Shown here: positions 21,573-31,852 of the stretch, piece after piece
Position numbering within the stretch: the first letter of the stretch is position 1
Layout: each line of letters begins with the position of its first letter
Source of the DNA: Aureobasidium sp. EXF-3400
Taxonomy: Eukaryota; Ascomycota; Dothideomycetes; Dothideales; Saccotheciaceae
DNA: 64,000 nt
Reading direction: 5' to 3'
Assembly (NCBI GenBank): GCA_024195585.1
Contig: SWBL01000157.1
Span: 46,082 to 110,081, forward strand
Made by a program: the position numbers and the translations under genes
Notes under the pieces: model-generated
Told to the model about the DNA's origin: nothing
Database searches by the model: none
What the model saw: only the letters and a program-made list of their open reading frames with translations

Positions 21573-22612
21573 CGTGTTGATGATTTTGTATGTTGTACGT
21601 AGAGTAGACTGATGAAAAAGGTGAGATCTGTGGGATACGAATTTTTGAACCCGAAAAGGCGCGGTGGTGAAGAAAGATAGAAGGAAAGATTGAGCTTTGC
21701 TTTATTCCTTGGAAGCGCCTTCCTAACAACCGCTGCCTGCCGCTGTCGTTCGCGTGCGGCTCTTGTTTTGTGACAATGGTCTGTCGGTCGATGTGCTGTC
21801 AATGTCCTGTTGATGCCTGATATCGCTGCCTCGCTGTTGCCTGGTATCCGACCTGCCTTCCTGATACCGCTGCCTATCGTCGTCGCCTTCGAGAGATTAA
21901 TGTTGAAAATGGTATTGTCAATATGTGCCTTGTCGGTGTTCTGTCAACGCCTGGTATCGCTGCCCCTCGCTGCCTGTCGTCGCCCTCGAGAGACTAATCC
22001 AGTGGAAGAAAGACTCGATGGTGACGTTCAACGGCACAAGTCTCCAAGCAAATCGGTGCAGCTCAGTATCAAAATCGAAATAAGCAACTCGCCAGAGGGA
22101 AAGAGTCGAAAGAAAGGGGTGCACTCTCAACTCTTATACCCTCTATCTTGGTGGCGCCTTCCCAATCTCTCCCGTCTCCAGTGTTTCTTGACTATCGTTT
22201 CAGTATGAGGATAGTCCCACAGATCTATTCCGGGTATGATTCGTGGTTTCGAGGTGAGTAGCTTGTCTTGAACGTTCTTTCATCCCTTTGCAAGGTAGCA
22301 CCAGCACGTGATTTGTGATCTCCCATTCCTTCAGGCATGTGATCTCACGTTTCGAGGCTTGCGCTGATGCTCTCTCTTGATGTAGTTGACAGCTCGTCTT
22401 TCTTTTCTGGAACGTACATATGGCCTCTCGAACCATACAGTAGGGAGCGCGATCGACACCTATTGAAAAACATAATATAAACATCTGTACTTTTTGCTAA
22501 ACTTATCATCATCATGCCATCGTGATAAAGTGATACTCATCCTTGTTGCTTCATGGTTCTTCACCTTCCACCTTCCACCTCGTTCATCTCCATCTCCATC
22601 TCCTCCTCCACC
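21573..22612. other. Intergenic between F-box gene and CSC1-type gene
   Basis: The left half is the promoter of the F-box gene and the right end is the 3' flank of the channel gene. It holds an imperfect direct duplication (21804-22000, listed separately). No gene is supported. Confidence 0.55.
21804..22000. repeat. Imperfect direct repeats about 97 bp apart
   Basis: Segments around 21858-21902 and 21950-21998 share a CTGATACCGCTGCC-like core followed by TGTCGTCGCC and TCGAGAGA(T/C)TAAT. A third partial copy of the ATATCGCTGCC core is at 21820-21830. The duplicates are diverged, so this is an old local duplication in the F-box upstream region. Confidence 0.55.
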
Positions 22613-25483
22613 TCAGTATTCCACTCTATCCTTCCAAATCGGAGCATGTCTCAGATCGTCCTGATCCCATTCGATCTTGCCCTTTTCGTTGAATCGTGCA
22701 CCATCGTCGGAAATATCAATCACCTTCTTCGTCTCCTTGATCTCCTGCGTAGAGACACCAAGCTCGTCTTTGACGATCCACAGTTTTGGTGGTTCGGCGG
22801 TAATGGCAGGGTGATGGTAAGCGTGCTTCATCGTCCCTTCAGGAATAGTAGGAGCGGGTTGACCGGGGAAAGCATCCCAGAGCTGACGACGGATGGCTGG
22901 GTACTTGCTCTTGGAGCCGTTGAAGAGGAAGGGTGCAAAGAGGCCGCCGCGCTTGAAGTGTTCAGCAAAAGCATTGACAGTCTTGTTGTCAGAGTAGGGT
23001 GCAGCTTGTTTGGGTTGTACGCCTTCCTCGTCCACATCGATTGGTACTGTTGCACCTTGTTCGTTTGCGTGCGCCAGTGCTTCCTCCTCGTTCTCGGCCA
23101 TGAGTTCATCAGAGAGAGTGTTTGTCAGAGGAGCCAGGATCATGTTGAGGTAGGTCTGGTAAACGACGGTGAGGATGAGAAGAATCACCATCAGTTTGGC
23201 AGGGCCATCTGCTTCACGCGCACCCATCAATCCGATCAAGCAAATCTCTGCAAGATAGATACCAACACTGAGATGCTGCAAGGCTCGACCGTAGGCGTCA
23301 CCTTTGGTGTCGACAGCCTGGGTCAGAACATAGAAGACATTGTAGCGGAAGGCCAGGTATAGGAAGTAGATGCCTATCAGAGCAAATCCGAGAACGAGTG
23401 GAGCGATGCATGAGTAAGAGATCGCGATGACAGCGAAGAGGGTGAACTTGGGGTAAGTATCGCCCCAGCTGAGTCCAGTAAGAGTGATGAACCTCTCGAA
23501 CTTTCTGCGAGGTGTCGTGTCTAGGAAAGGTGATAAAACGTTGAAGACCAGGAAAGGAACAATCTGGAAGATAGTCGAAGCAGTAACGGCAATACCTTGC
23601 AGGACGAAGAAAGAAAGGTAGAAAGTGGAAGCGGTAGGAAGGTTGTCAGCAAGAAGTTTGGGGGCCTGAGCAGGATCGTTCCAGATTTGTTCTACGAGAA
23701 GGCATTAGCTTGCTCAAATCAGGCCCTGAGACATCAAGACACTTACTAGCAACCGTCGATGCGCCCGAACTGAAAGTCGTGATAAGGAAGACCTGTACAA
23801 CTTGGAAGGCAAAGTACCATCCTTGCGTGCGGAGCTCAATCTGCGCGAGTGTGATGGATCCAGCCTTTCTGGCAGTGACTGGACATAAATTAGTTCATGA
23901 CCTTTATGGGAGATGGTACGCAACTTACAGCGACAGATAATAGGCACAAGAGCCAAGATAGCAGAAATCAACAGGGTGGGAAGAAGACCACTGATAGCAC
24001 CTTTTGTCGAAGATGGAAGCTTGTTGACAAAACCAAGAGGAGGGAAATTCTGAGCAAGGTTGTCGATATCGGCGAGCGAACCAACAAGACCAACGGGGAT
24101 AGACCAGAACACGATCAACAGAATGACGATAGTGTTCGCAATAATGGTGCGTGCCCAACGTTCAGGCTTTCCGATTGCCAGATTTGCCCAGACGATTTCG
24201 TCGGGACTTGAGATACCAATAGTCGCTGCTTCCATTTTGCCTGGCTGCTTCCAGAAAGGGTCAGAGTAGGCAAGCTGTGCAGCACGCTGGGTCTCAAATT
24301 CGACGAATGCTGCAGGGAGAAGTTTTTCGTAGCCTTGTACATGGCGCTTTTGGAGAGCTGCAACTTTTGGAATGGTCGCCTTCAGCTGCTCACGGTACAT
24401 CTCGATAGCATCCAGTTTTCTGCCAACGAGTGCAATGCGCTTGGAAGGTCTTTCCTTGGGTGCAATCCACTGCTGAGTGGCAGTGCCTGCTCTTTCAGGG
24501 TCATCTGCGAAATGCTTCTCTCCCTTCAAATGCTTCTTTGTGGCGATGGTAGATAGCTTGATCTCTGCTTCTTCCAGCGAGATGGCTGTATCGTTCATGT
24601 TGTTGACAAGGGTCTCGAGCTCGGTACAGTCTGTAGCCAGCCACACACGCTTGACACCGAAGAAATCGGCCTTGATCCATCTCTCATGGCGCATGTCTTC
24701 TGGGACACCTGTGAACAGTACAACACGAGTTGACATGCGGGTGGCATTGCGAGGAGTGGTGAGATATGCTTGACGGAGGTTGATGTAGTAGAGAGTCTCC
24801 TTGGTGATGATGAACATGACAAATCCAAGGAAGAACCATGCACACCCAGCATGCCAGTAAAACTTGTTAGGATCCGTAACGTTGCTGAACGTGAACGTGT
24901 CGAGCTCAGATTGACCACCTCCACCATTGTAGTTTACGCGAAGCAAGAAGATCCAGGTGATGATGGTACCCACAAGACAGATGTATGTGAGCATGCGGAA
25001 GTAGCGAATGAAGAGGTAGTTGTCGAGTGTCTGATGGTTCAGAACAAATTGATCCGGTAGCTTTCTGAAGGCCGAGATCCAGTTAAACATGCCGAAGGCA
25101 GGCTTGGGCGTTTTTTCCCTGTTCCATGTTAGCATACTGACTCGTGTCGGGGCAGATTAAATATCTTCTTACGCATCTTCCAATGAGTTCAAAAATGTTC
25201 TAGGTGCGTAGATGCGATGTTGCTTTTGCCTTAGGTATAGAAATGCCAATACCAGAGGAATAGAAACGACAAGCAAAGGCACAACAGTATAGATCAACTT
25301 GTCGTAAGAAGAAGAACCGCCGCGGTTGTCTCCCTCCTTCAGGACATCTATTGGAGTGAGTTAGCATAGATCTGTCATGACTGCGAACAGCTAGGAGTCA
25401 GGATTCGCAGATCAAGTCTCGTGCATACCTATCACGTCGTTGAGCATGTCCGTCTCCAGCACATGTTGATTCCTAGACGCCAT
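22613..25483 (-). CDS. CSC1/RSN1-type (OSCA/TMEM63, DUF221) osmosensitive cation channel
   Basis: 876-aa plasma- or endomembrane protein of the calcium-permeable stress-gated channel family. Exons are 25483-25429, 25347-25173, 25118-23929, 23878-23747 and 23691-22613; introns are 81, 54, 50, 55 bp, all frame-consistent. The first TM segment is in YTVVPLLVVSIPLVLAFLYL, followed by two more before residue 190. A cytosolic RRM-like region follows (TRVVLFTGVPEDMRHERWIK...KKHLKGEKHF), with the family motif AAFVEFETQRAAQLA and then SPDEIVWANLAI. Next come about seven TM helices (TIIANTIVILLIVFWSIPVG onward) and a hydrophilic C-terminal tail ending WKDRVEY. The order N-TM1, cytosolic domain, TM bundle, tail is complete. 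The channel role follows from the family and is not shown here. Confidence 0.92.
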
Positions 25484-26668
25484 GATCGTCGCTACTGGTT
25501 ATACAGCGTTGTTCTCGAATGCGATGTCTAGATCAAACTCAACATTCTTTCTGGTTTGGCAAGATGGTTTGTGTTTGGCGGCGGCTTGGTGACGCGGAAT
25601 GACGAATCCCAGCCTTTTCCCGGCGGGGCTGCAGCTAGCAACGGCAACAGGAAAGTGACATCTGCCTGCCATCCTTCGCGCAACATCACGTTGATTTTAC
25701 TTTAAAAGAATTATTTCACAGGTATAATGCCTTCGGGATATAGACTTAAAACCCGAGGCCGCATATCAGATCCGAAACACGAAAATATTCAATCGATATT
25801 ATTGCCAGGCAGCAGCTTTGGTAAAGAGGAGAAGGATCAGAAGGAGATAAGCTGAGACGAGGTCAAGAAAGAGCTGATCGATTCTGAGAGGAAGAGTCGC
25901 ATGCCATGCATTCGATCAGACCGCGGTAACTAACGACTAGATGTCCGTGCCGTATATGAGCATCATCCAAAGGATGCGGGTCAATTGTAGGTTGTGCAGA
26001 AGTACTGTACAATGATCTACAGGTCGGGTTGGCGAATGAGTGTATGATTTAACCATAAAAGACGGGTTTCTGCTCTTGTTCCTCAACTCTGCTGCTGCTG
26101 CCGCTCCTCCTCCCTCTTGAACAAAGGAGACAGAAATGAAAACAGAAAACACAAGATCAAAAGAGTGGCGCGCAGTAACAGTGACTGCTTACATAGGAGA
26201 TCCATGCCTAGTTGGGAGGCCACTAGAGAGCTCGATCGGAATCAGAACGTAGAGTTGAGTGCTACGTCTAAGAGTCGTACGAATGTCGGTTCGTCGTGTG
26301 AGCTTACTGTGACTAACCGTCAGTAGGTGCTTCAATGATGGACAAAGGACCCATCATCATCAACACCTACTTTAGAGAGCCATTGTCGCTCAACGGGTTC
26401 TCGAGATAAGCCAACAAGGCAATCACTCAGACCAGTCGTACCTGAGCTCAAACAGAGCATTGGCAATCCGCAGTCGAGTTCGCAAGGCATTATCTGACAG
26501 GAGAACTCGTCCACGAATTGCCAAAGGAGCTTAGGATCGACCGGCCTCCAGCAATTGTCTCGTTAGCTCGACTCGGAAGTCCCTCGTTCGGGGCGCTGCT
26601 TGTTGTAGGCGTTGACAGGTTGAGTAGAACAGGCGCAGAAGAGCCGTGGCAGTGTCGCATCCAGATGC
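25484..26668. other. Intergenic: promoter of CSC1-type gene and 3' region of RNase III gene
   Basis: No supported gene. The minus-strand frames at 26332-26514 and 26490-26687 lie downstream of the RNase III-domain gene. They could be extra 3' exons of it, but no junction joins them with a recognisable domain (no dsRBD seen). Confidence 0.5.
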
Positions 26669-27272
26669 TTAATCTCTGGCATGCCAATGACTTTGGTGCG
26701 GTTCATGCTGGAATATGCTATACAATTAGATATGGGGGAATAGTATGAGACTTACCAATGTGACGAGATGAAGAGCCTCCATGACTCTTCTGACAGCGTC
26801 GATACTCTCGTCAGAGTCAATCCAGACAGCGCCGACGATTGCCTCGACAAGGTTGGCAGCAAGCTTGGTGGAAGCCTGCACAGGGTTGCGTGGGTTGACA
26901 ACCATACAATCGACAAGCCCGCTTTCGCGTGCAACTCTTGCAAGGTTGTTGTTGGAAAGCAATTGCTGTCGCTTGCGATCCCAATCGCCTTTTGCAGTCA
27001 GATTTGTGCGAACTAAAGTGTGTACACTAAGACAAACTTAGGATCTCATCTTTCTCATACCAAGGTCTGGCAAGTGCGAGTGCCATCGCGGAGTCGCCAA
27101 CGATGGCAAGTCTTTTGTTACCATCATATGCAGAACGTCCGCTGATACGAGTGTGGCCAGAGCCGGCCACCTGGAGGGCTTCCCAGAGGTAATACTTCTC
27201 TGGCTTCTGAGGATGATATCCGATGATAGCTTCTGCTCTCTCGAGCTTTGCCTGGTACTGGTTGGAGGACAT
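26669..27272 (-). CDS. RNase III-domain protein, frame discontinuity near 27013-27037
   Basis: Small protein with the fold of RNase III: GNKRLAIVGDSAMALALA corresponds to the catalytic-helix motif (Gly-Asp), WDRKRQQLLSNNNLARVA to the middle region, and LVEAIVGAVWIDS to the second conserved motif with its Glu. Model: exon 1 begins at the ATG at 27272; coding resumes in another frame by 27012; a 48-bp intron (26708-26755, GTAAGT...CCAG) leads to a short last exon ending at 26669. The join near 27013-27037 is a problem: linking the frames as homology suggests (DEIL|IRTNLTAKGDW) needs only 25 bp removed (GTTTGT...TTTAG), far below normal intron size. A frameshift, an assembly error or a degenerate gene are alternatives. 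No double-stranded-RNA-binding domain was seen. Confidence 0.62.
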
Positions 27273-28156
27273 GATTTCGATGAGTAATGGGTTTGATGCT
27301 TGTCGTTCAAGTAAGAGGTTTGCTGGCTAACCAGGATGTGCGCAGCCAGTCAATATATATTTCTGTTAATCGTACATCCCAACCACACCTTTCCAGTCGG
27401 CGGCTACAAGACGTGACTCGACGCTGAACGAGGTGATGTGACGTCTTTGATATAGCTTTATGCATGCATATAGCCTGCGTCTTCCTTACTTGGTACATAC
27501 AGGTTGCATGGCTGACAGGCTTCCTATCTCGGCTTGGCAGCATCTTTTTCCAAGGGACGGCACACAACTACGCGCTTCACGCGACGACTGTGTGAATGGT
27601 CACCGTGTGTGCTGCAAGAATGTTGCGACCTGACGAGAAGATGGAAAAAGTGGCTGGGATGGTGCCCTGTGCGCAAGCTCCACTGCCCTGGGACCTGCCT
27701 TGATTGAACTCATCCACCGTATTCATAATCCGTACGCGAGTTTACCAAGCAACAGGACCGTCAGGCAGGTCTCCCGAAACATCCCATACCATGCACTGCG
27801 CCTGTCTCTCCATCTATAAAAAGGGTGTTATCATTGTCTCAAACCAGTAAGATGGTCACACACGGCAGCGTCGGCATGAAATCTGCCTCACGGTGCAATG
27901 GAGATCTCCACTATCCGATGCTTCTCATAGATTGCACCACACAGCACGTGAAGTGCTCTGCGTGCCACACTATCGCTCCGAGCAATATCCAACAATTACA
28001 CTGCATATAAATACTCACCAATTACAGCAGGCGAACTGGGAAATACTCATGATCTTCACTGCAAGTCGATAGGCATCCAGATGAATTTTTCAGAGGACTC
28101 GTTGCTCAAAGAGGGATCTATGGCCGTTTTTAACATGACAGCAATTCACATACGCC
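27273..28156. promoter_or_regulatory. Divergent intergenic, RNase III-domain gene / membrane-protein gene
   Basis: 884 bp between opposite starts. No gene or repeat is supported. The sequence CTATAAAAAG at about 27815-27826 is a TATA-like element on the plus strand, but it lies about 330 bp before the downstream start. Confidence 0.5.
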
Positions 28157-29787
28157 ATGCTGGTGTTCAACACCAATTGTACGCTGCCCACGCCGGGAAC
28201 AACTTTTGTCGAAGGTCCCAATGTACGAGGTACTCTTGATATCCTCTGGAGCTGTTTGGGTGTACTGCTTTTGTGCACTTGGTCAATCCAACACTTGGCC
28301 ATTCCACTCCAATGCCGTCCTCGGAGTATGCGTCAACGGGTCAACAAGTTCTTTGTTGAGCTGGGGATGAAGCTGCGATGGATGCTGGTTACACTTATTG
28401 CTCCAGAATTACTGTGCGGTGTAGCTGCTGAAGAGTGGTTGACCGCTTGCAAGTCCGCCAGGTTCATCGGCGAAAGAGCAAAAGATGATGGAGTAGAGTG
28501 GACGTCCAGTCATGGCTTCTTTGCCCAAATGGGAGGTTTCAGACTTCGGTTTCGTAAAGTTGAGGCTCAAGAGCCCCGAATAATATCCAGCATCAACAAG
28601 GACCTATCACTGGAGATACGCAGTATCGCTGCACCCTTCCAAGAGCCATTGCTTGGCCGACTCAGCTTTCCACATGCCAACAACTGGGGACACCATTCCG
28701 AGACTTCTTCGACAGTCGGATCTCAACGAGAATCTGTCCTGGAAGCCCCTGTCGATGTTGCGATCAGAGAGAAAAGTTTCAAGTCGGTCACTTGGGACCT
28801 CAACATCATGACCAAACGACATAACAAATTGTCAGCATCGTTTGGCCCGACTGATTGGACACCCGATGCTCAGAACGGAGCCCTGATCGAACAAATGATG
28901 TTCCATCATCAGAGCGACTCCAAGGCAGAGGATGTTGCGTTGACCGCCATGAGGATGTAAGTGGTGCTGTTGCCATTGACCTTGTGAGATCACGCTAACT
29001 GTATACCCGCTCCAGGACGACCGATATATGGACTCTGAGTCTTGAACAAATCCAGCTCGCACGAAAGTATGGAATCATCGAAACGTTTCCAAGTATGAGC
29101 AAAGAGGATCTGGACGCGATCAGCAACAGCGATGGTCTCGCCAAAGCACTGGCTGTGTGTCAAGTTCTCTGGCTTATCATCCAAATGATATCGCGCGCCG
29201 TATCAAATCTTGCTGTATGCCAGCTAGAAGTCGCAACTGGAGCTTTCGCAATCACGACCTTCCTTACGTACTTATTCCTATGGCAGAAACCCCAAGGTGT
29301 CTCGAGACCAATCTACCTCGAGGCCGTGCGAAGACCAACCATCGACGAAGCTTGGGAGCTGGCACAATGTGGTCTGGAAGAGACGAGCTCGCTTCTCTAC
29401 CGTGCCAGGAGCTGGAGGCAGTCTCGCGAGCACTTGAAAGCTAGAGCCTTTTCTAATACCATTATGCTGATCTGCGCGACAGCGCTCGGAGCAGTGCATT
29501 GCGCTGCCTGGAACTTTGAGTTTCCTGGTAAAGTTGAAATGTGGGCATGGAGAGATTGCGCGTTGGGCTCTACATTGCTGCCACTCTTCTTGCTGGCATG
29601 GCACGAGCTATATCTACGCTACGCCTTCACGAAGCATAAGGTGTTCTCGGTGGTAATTCTGATTGGATTCATGTTGTACGGGTTCACCAGGCTGTTTATC
29701 ATGGTGGAGATGTTCCGATGCTTGTTCTATCTTCCTGTGGAGGCGTTTGTAACGACTTGGACGATCAATCTGCCGGGCATCTCTTGA
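28157..29787 (+). CDS. Uncharacterised fungal multi-pass membrane protein
   Basis: 523 aa; exons 28157-28956 and 29016-29787, with a 59-bp intron restoring the frame in MRM|TTDIW. It belongs to a large, functionally unassigned fungal family. The diagnostic start is PNVRGTLDILWSCLGVLLLCTWS followed by QHLAIP, then TLIAPELLCGVAAEEWL. A Met/Gly-rich segment HGFFAQMGGFRL follows, then a long soluble loop. Later membrane helices include VCQVLWLIIQMISRAV, TGAFAITTFLTYLFLWQKP, and a C-terminal set (TIMLICATALGAVHCAAWNF; LGSTLLPLFLLAWHELYLRYA; VFSVVILIGFMLYGFTRLF). It ends with the family-typical RLFIMVEMFRCLFYLP and VEAFVTTWTINLPGIS. Its function is unknown; I see no enzyme motif. Confidence 0.85.
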
Positions 29788-30216
29788 GAGTCATGTAGAC
29801 AGATGATGCAAGCGGTAGCATAGACAGCAGCACAGAGTACCCAAAGTATTATCAGCCATGTTGTAACTCGAGCGAGCCATTCGTGTGTTTACAGAAGTAT
29901 GACATGGGCTCAATTAGTTGACGATAGCAACCAAAGGCCTTGTGGTGAGTCCAGATGAAAAGAAAAAAAGACGTTTATCGAGATTGAGATTGAAATGACG
30001 AGACTGACGGAGTTGGTAGTGGAGTTCATTAGAGAAGGACGCCAAGAGTGGACGGGATTGGGAAGGCGCAATTCGGGGACGAGTTAGCGCGCGTAACGGC
30101 GGAGGGGGCAGGAACGACTCGTCGAGTGCTTGTAGACGAGATACAAACACAAGCAGCACACGGCAACGACATCCTCGCGACCGACGCTGTGAGAGTCTCT
30201 GGCACACGACAGCGCA
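29788..30216. other. Intergenic upstream of the Whi2-like gene
   Basis: No gene. It holds the 3' flank of the membrane-protein gene, then the promoter/leader of the Whi2-like gene. Minus-strand frames here are antisense and low-complexity. Confidence 0.55.
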
Positions 30217-31852
30217 TTGGCTTCTATAATCGAAAGCTCCCGTTCTTCTGAATCGACCACACGCTCATTACCCACGTCCACGTCCATCTCGGCCTCGGCC
30301 AGCGCCAACGCCAGCAACAACAAGCACGAGCTTGCATCACCACCGCCATCCGCGACCCGCCATCACATCCAATCACTCCCCTCCAAAGTCGAGCCAGAAG
30401 AAGAAACACAGGACCCTCCGCCCTTTGCGTCGCACAACTTTCCCTCTCTCTACTTTCCGCCCGAGCCTCAGCTCGACGTCCAAGCCGCGCCGCCGCCCGA
30501 CTTCGAAGAAGGCCCATCGTCATCAGCCTCGTCGCCCTTTGCTTCAGTAGTCGAGGCCACCAAAGCCGCTCTCCCGCAGGACACCAAGCCTCGCTCCGAC
30601 AAGGCTCCCGACGACAGCGAACCTCCGCCGCCCTACACCGAAGGCGCCAGTCCGCTCGACGGCTTCACCTACCTCATGGCCCAAGCCGGAGGTGCTGCGA
30701 GCATCATCACCCAAGTCTCTCAGGGTGGTCCCGCTCCCCTCAACACAAACGCTTTCCACTCGTCTCCCGATGAGCACATCAACATCGACCTGAGGTATCC
30801 CGACTCATCGACCGCTCCTTCATCAACACCAGCTAACACCCAGCAGAGGCACCCGCTTCACTCTCTCACGCGATGAGCTCCTTACCCTCCCCGAGTTCGT
30901 CCTGCTGTCGCTCTTCCCCAACGGACTCCTCCCTGAAGGCCACATGAACTCGTTCCATGAGCCCGACGTCTACCCCGTCGATGTTAGTGCCGCCCCGCGC
31001 CTCATTTCCTCCTTCCGTCCTCAAGACATCGCTGCTCTCCAAAACATCCTCCGAAACCCTCATGTATATTTATCTGACTCGATCTATCACTCCCAGTATG
31101 ACCCCACTTCTCTGCAGTACATGCTCGAGTTCTTCCGATCCGTCGCCCAAACAATCCCCACCTCCCCTACCGATGACTCCCCATCTCCCTTCTCGGGCGA
31201 CCAAGCCCCCGTGCCCATCGAGCCCATGCAAGGTAATGCTAGAGACATGCTGCAGGACAGAGCTGGCATCATCGTCTTGCGTGAAGATCTCGACTTCTAC
31301 GTCATTCCCCCGAGGCGCGATATTGGTCACCCCGAGATGGTCCAGGTCAAGCGTGCTGCTGGTCGCGCTTTGCTGAAGCAGGCTGGCATCTTCAGTGGTC
31401 TCCGTAAGAGCGAGGAGCCCGGCACCACTGAGCAACATCTTATCGAGATGCTGACTGCTGGGTGAGTCTAACTCTGCATATCTATACTGTGTCCTGCTGA
31501 CTTTTGTTTCTCAGCGGCTTCAACCACGACGATACCTGGGGCCACCGTGCTGGAGAGCCTAACAAGGCCGTCATTTGCAGTATTGCTCTAGCCCGTCTCC
31601 GTACCGATGTTCGTGGCGACGCCAACTCCAACGCTGTTGGTATGGCACAAAAGCTGCTGTTGTTCTGGCGCAAACCTGCTCGCCGATGCTGGTGGGAAGG
31701 CGTTGATCTTGAGAACGTCGAAGGCATTGACGGCACACTCAAGGTTTGGATCCGCAGAGTTTGGACCCTCGAAATGGTGAGTCTCATACCATGAACCTGC
31801 TTATGTTGAGCTATGCTAATAATCCTCTCAGAGCGTCATCGGTCTCCGCTAA
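30217..31852 (+). CDS. WHI2: Whi2-like BTB/POZ phosphatase activator
   Basis: 453-aa homologue of Whi2, the partner of Psr1/Psr2 phosphatases that supports the general stress response and restrains TORC1 under low amino acids. Exons are 30217-30794, 30847-30982, 31097-31461, 31515-31776 and 31832-31852; introns are 52, 114, 53 and 55 bp. The N-terminal 190 residues are Ser/Pro/acidic and disordered. The BTB/T1-like domain begins GTRFTLSRDELLTLPEFVLL, continues with FPNGLLPEG and HEPDVYPVDYDPTSLQYMLE, then LDFYVIPP. A conserved C-terminal region follows (WGHRAGEPNKAVICSIALAR; RRCWWEGVDLENVEG), and a 21-nt last exon gives SVIGLR. The 114-bp intron is a multiple of three without stops and lies inside the BTB domain; a CTGAC branch-like site 18 bp before its AG supports removal. 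Confidence 0.87.

Noticed and set aside
22553..23362. 269-codon plus-strand open frame
   Set aside because: It is antisense to the last exon of the CSC1-type channel gene and has no recognisable content.
26332..26687. Two minus-strand frames as possible extra 3' exons of the RNase III-domain gene
   Set aside because: No dsRBD or other domain is visible, and the 48-bp last intron already yields a stop at 26669. Kept only as a remote possibility.
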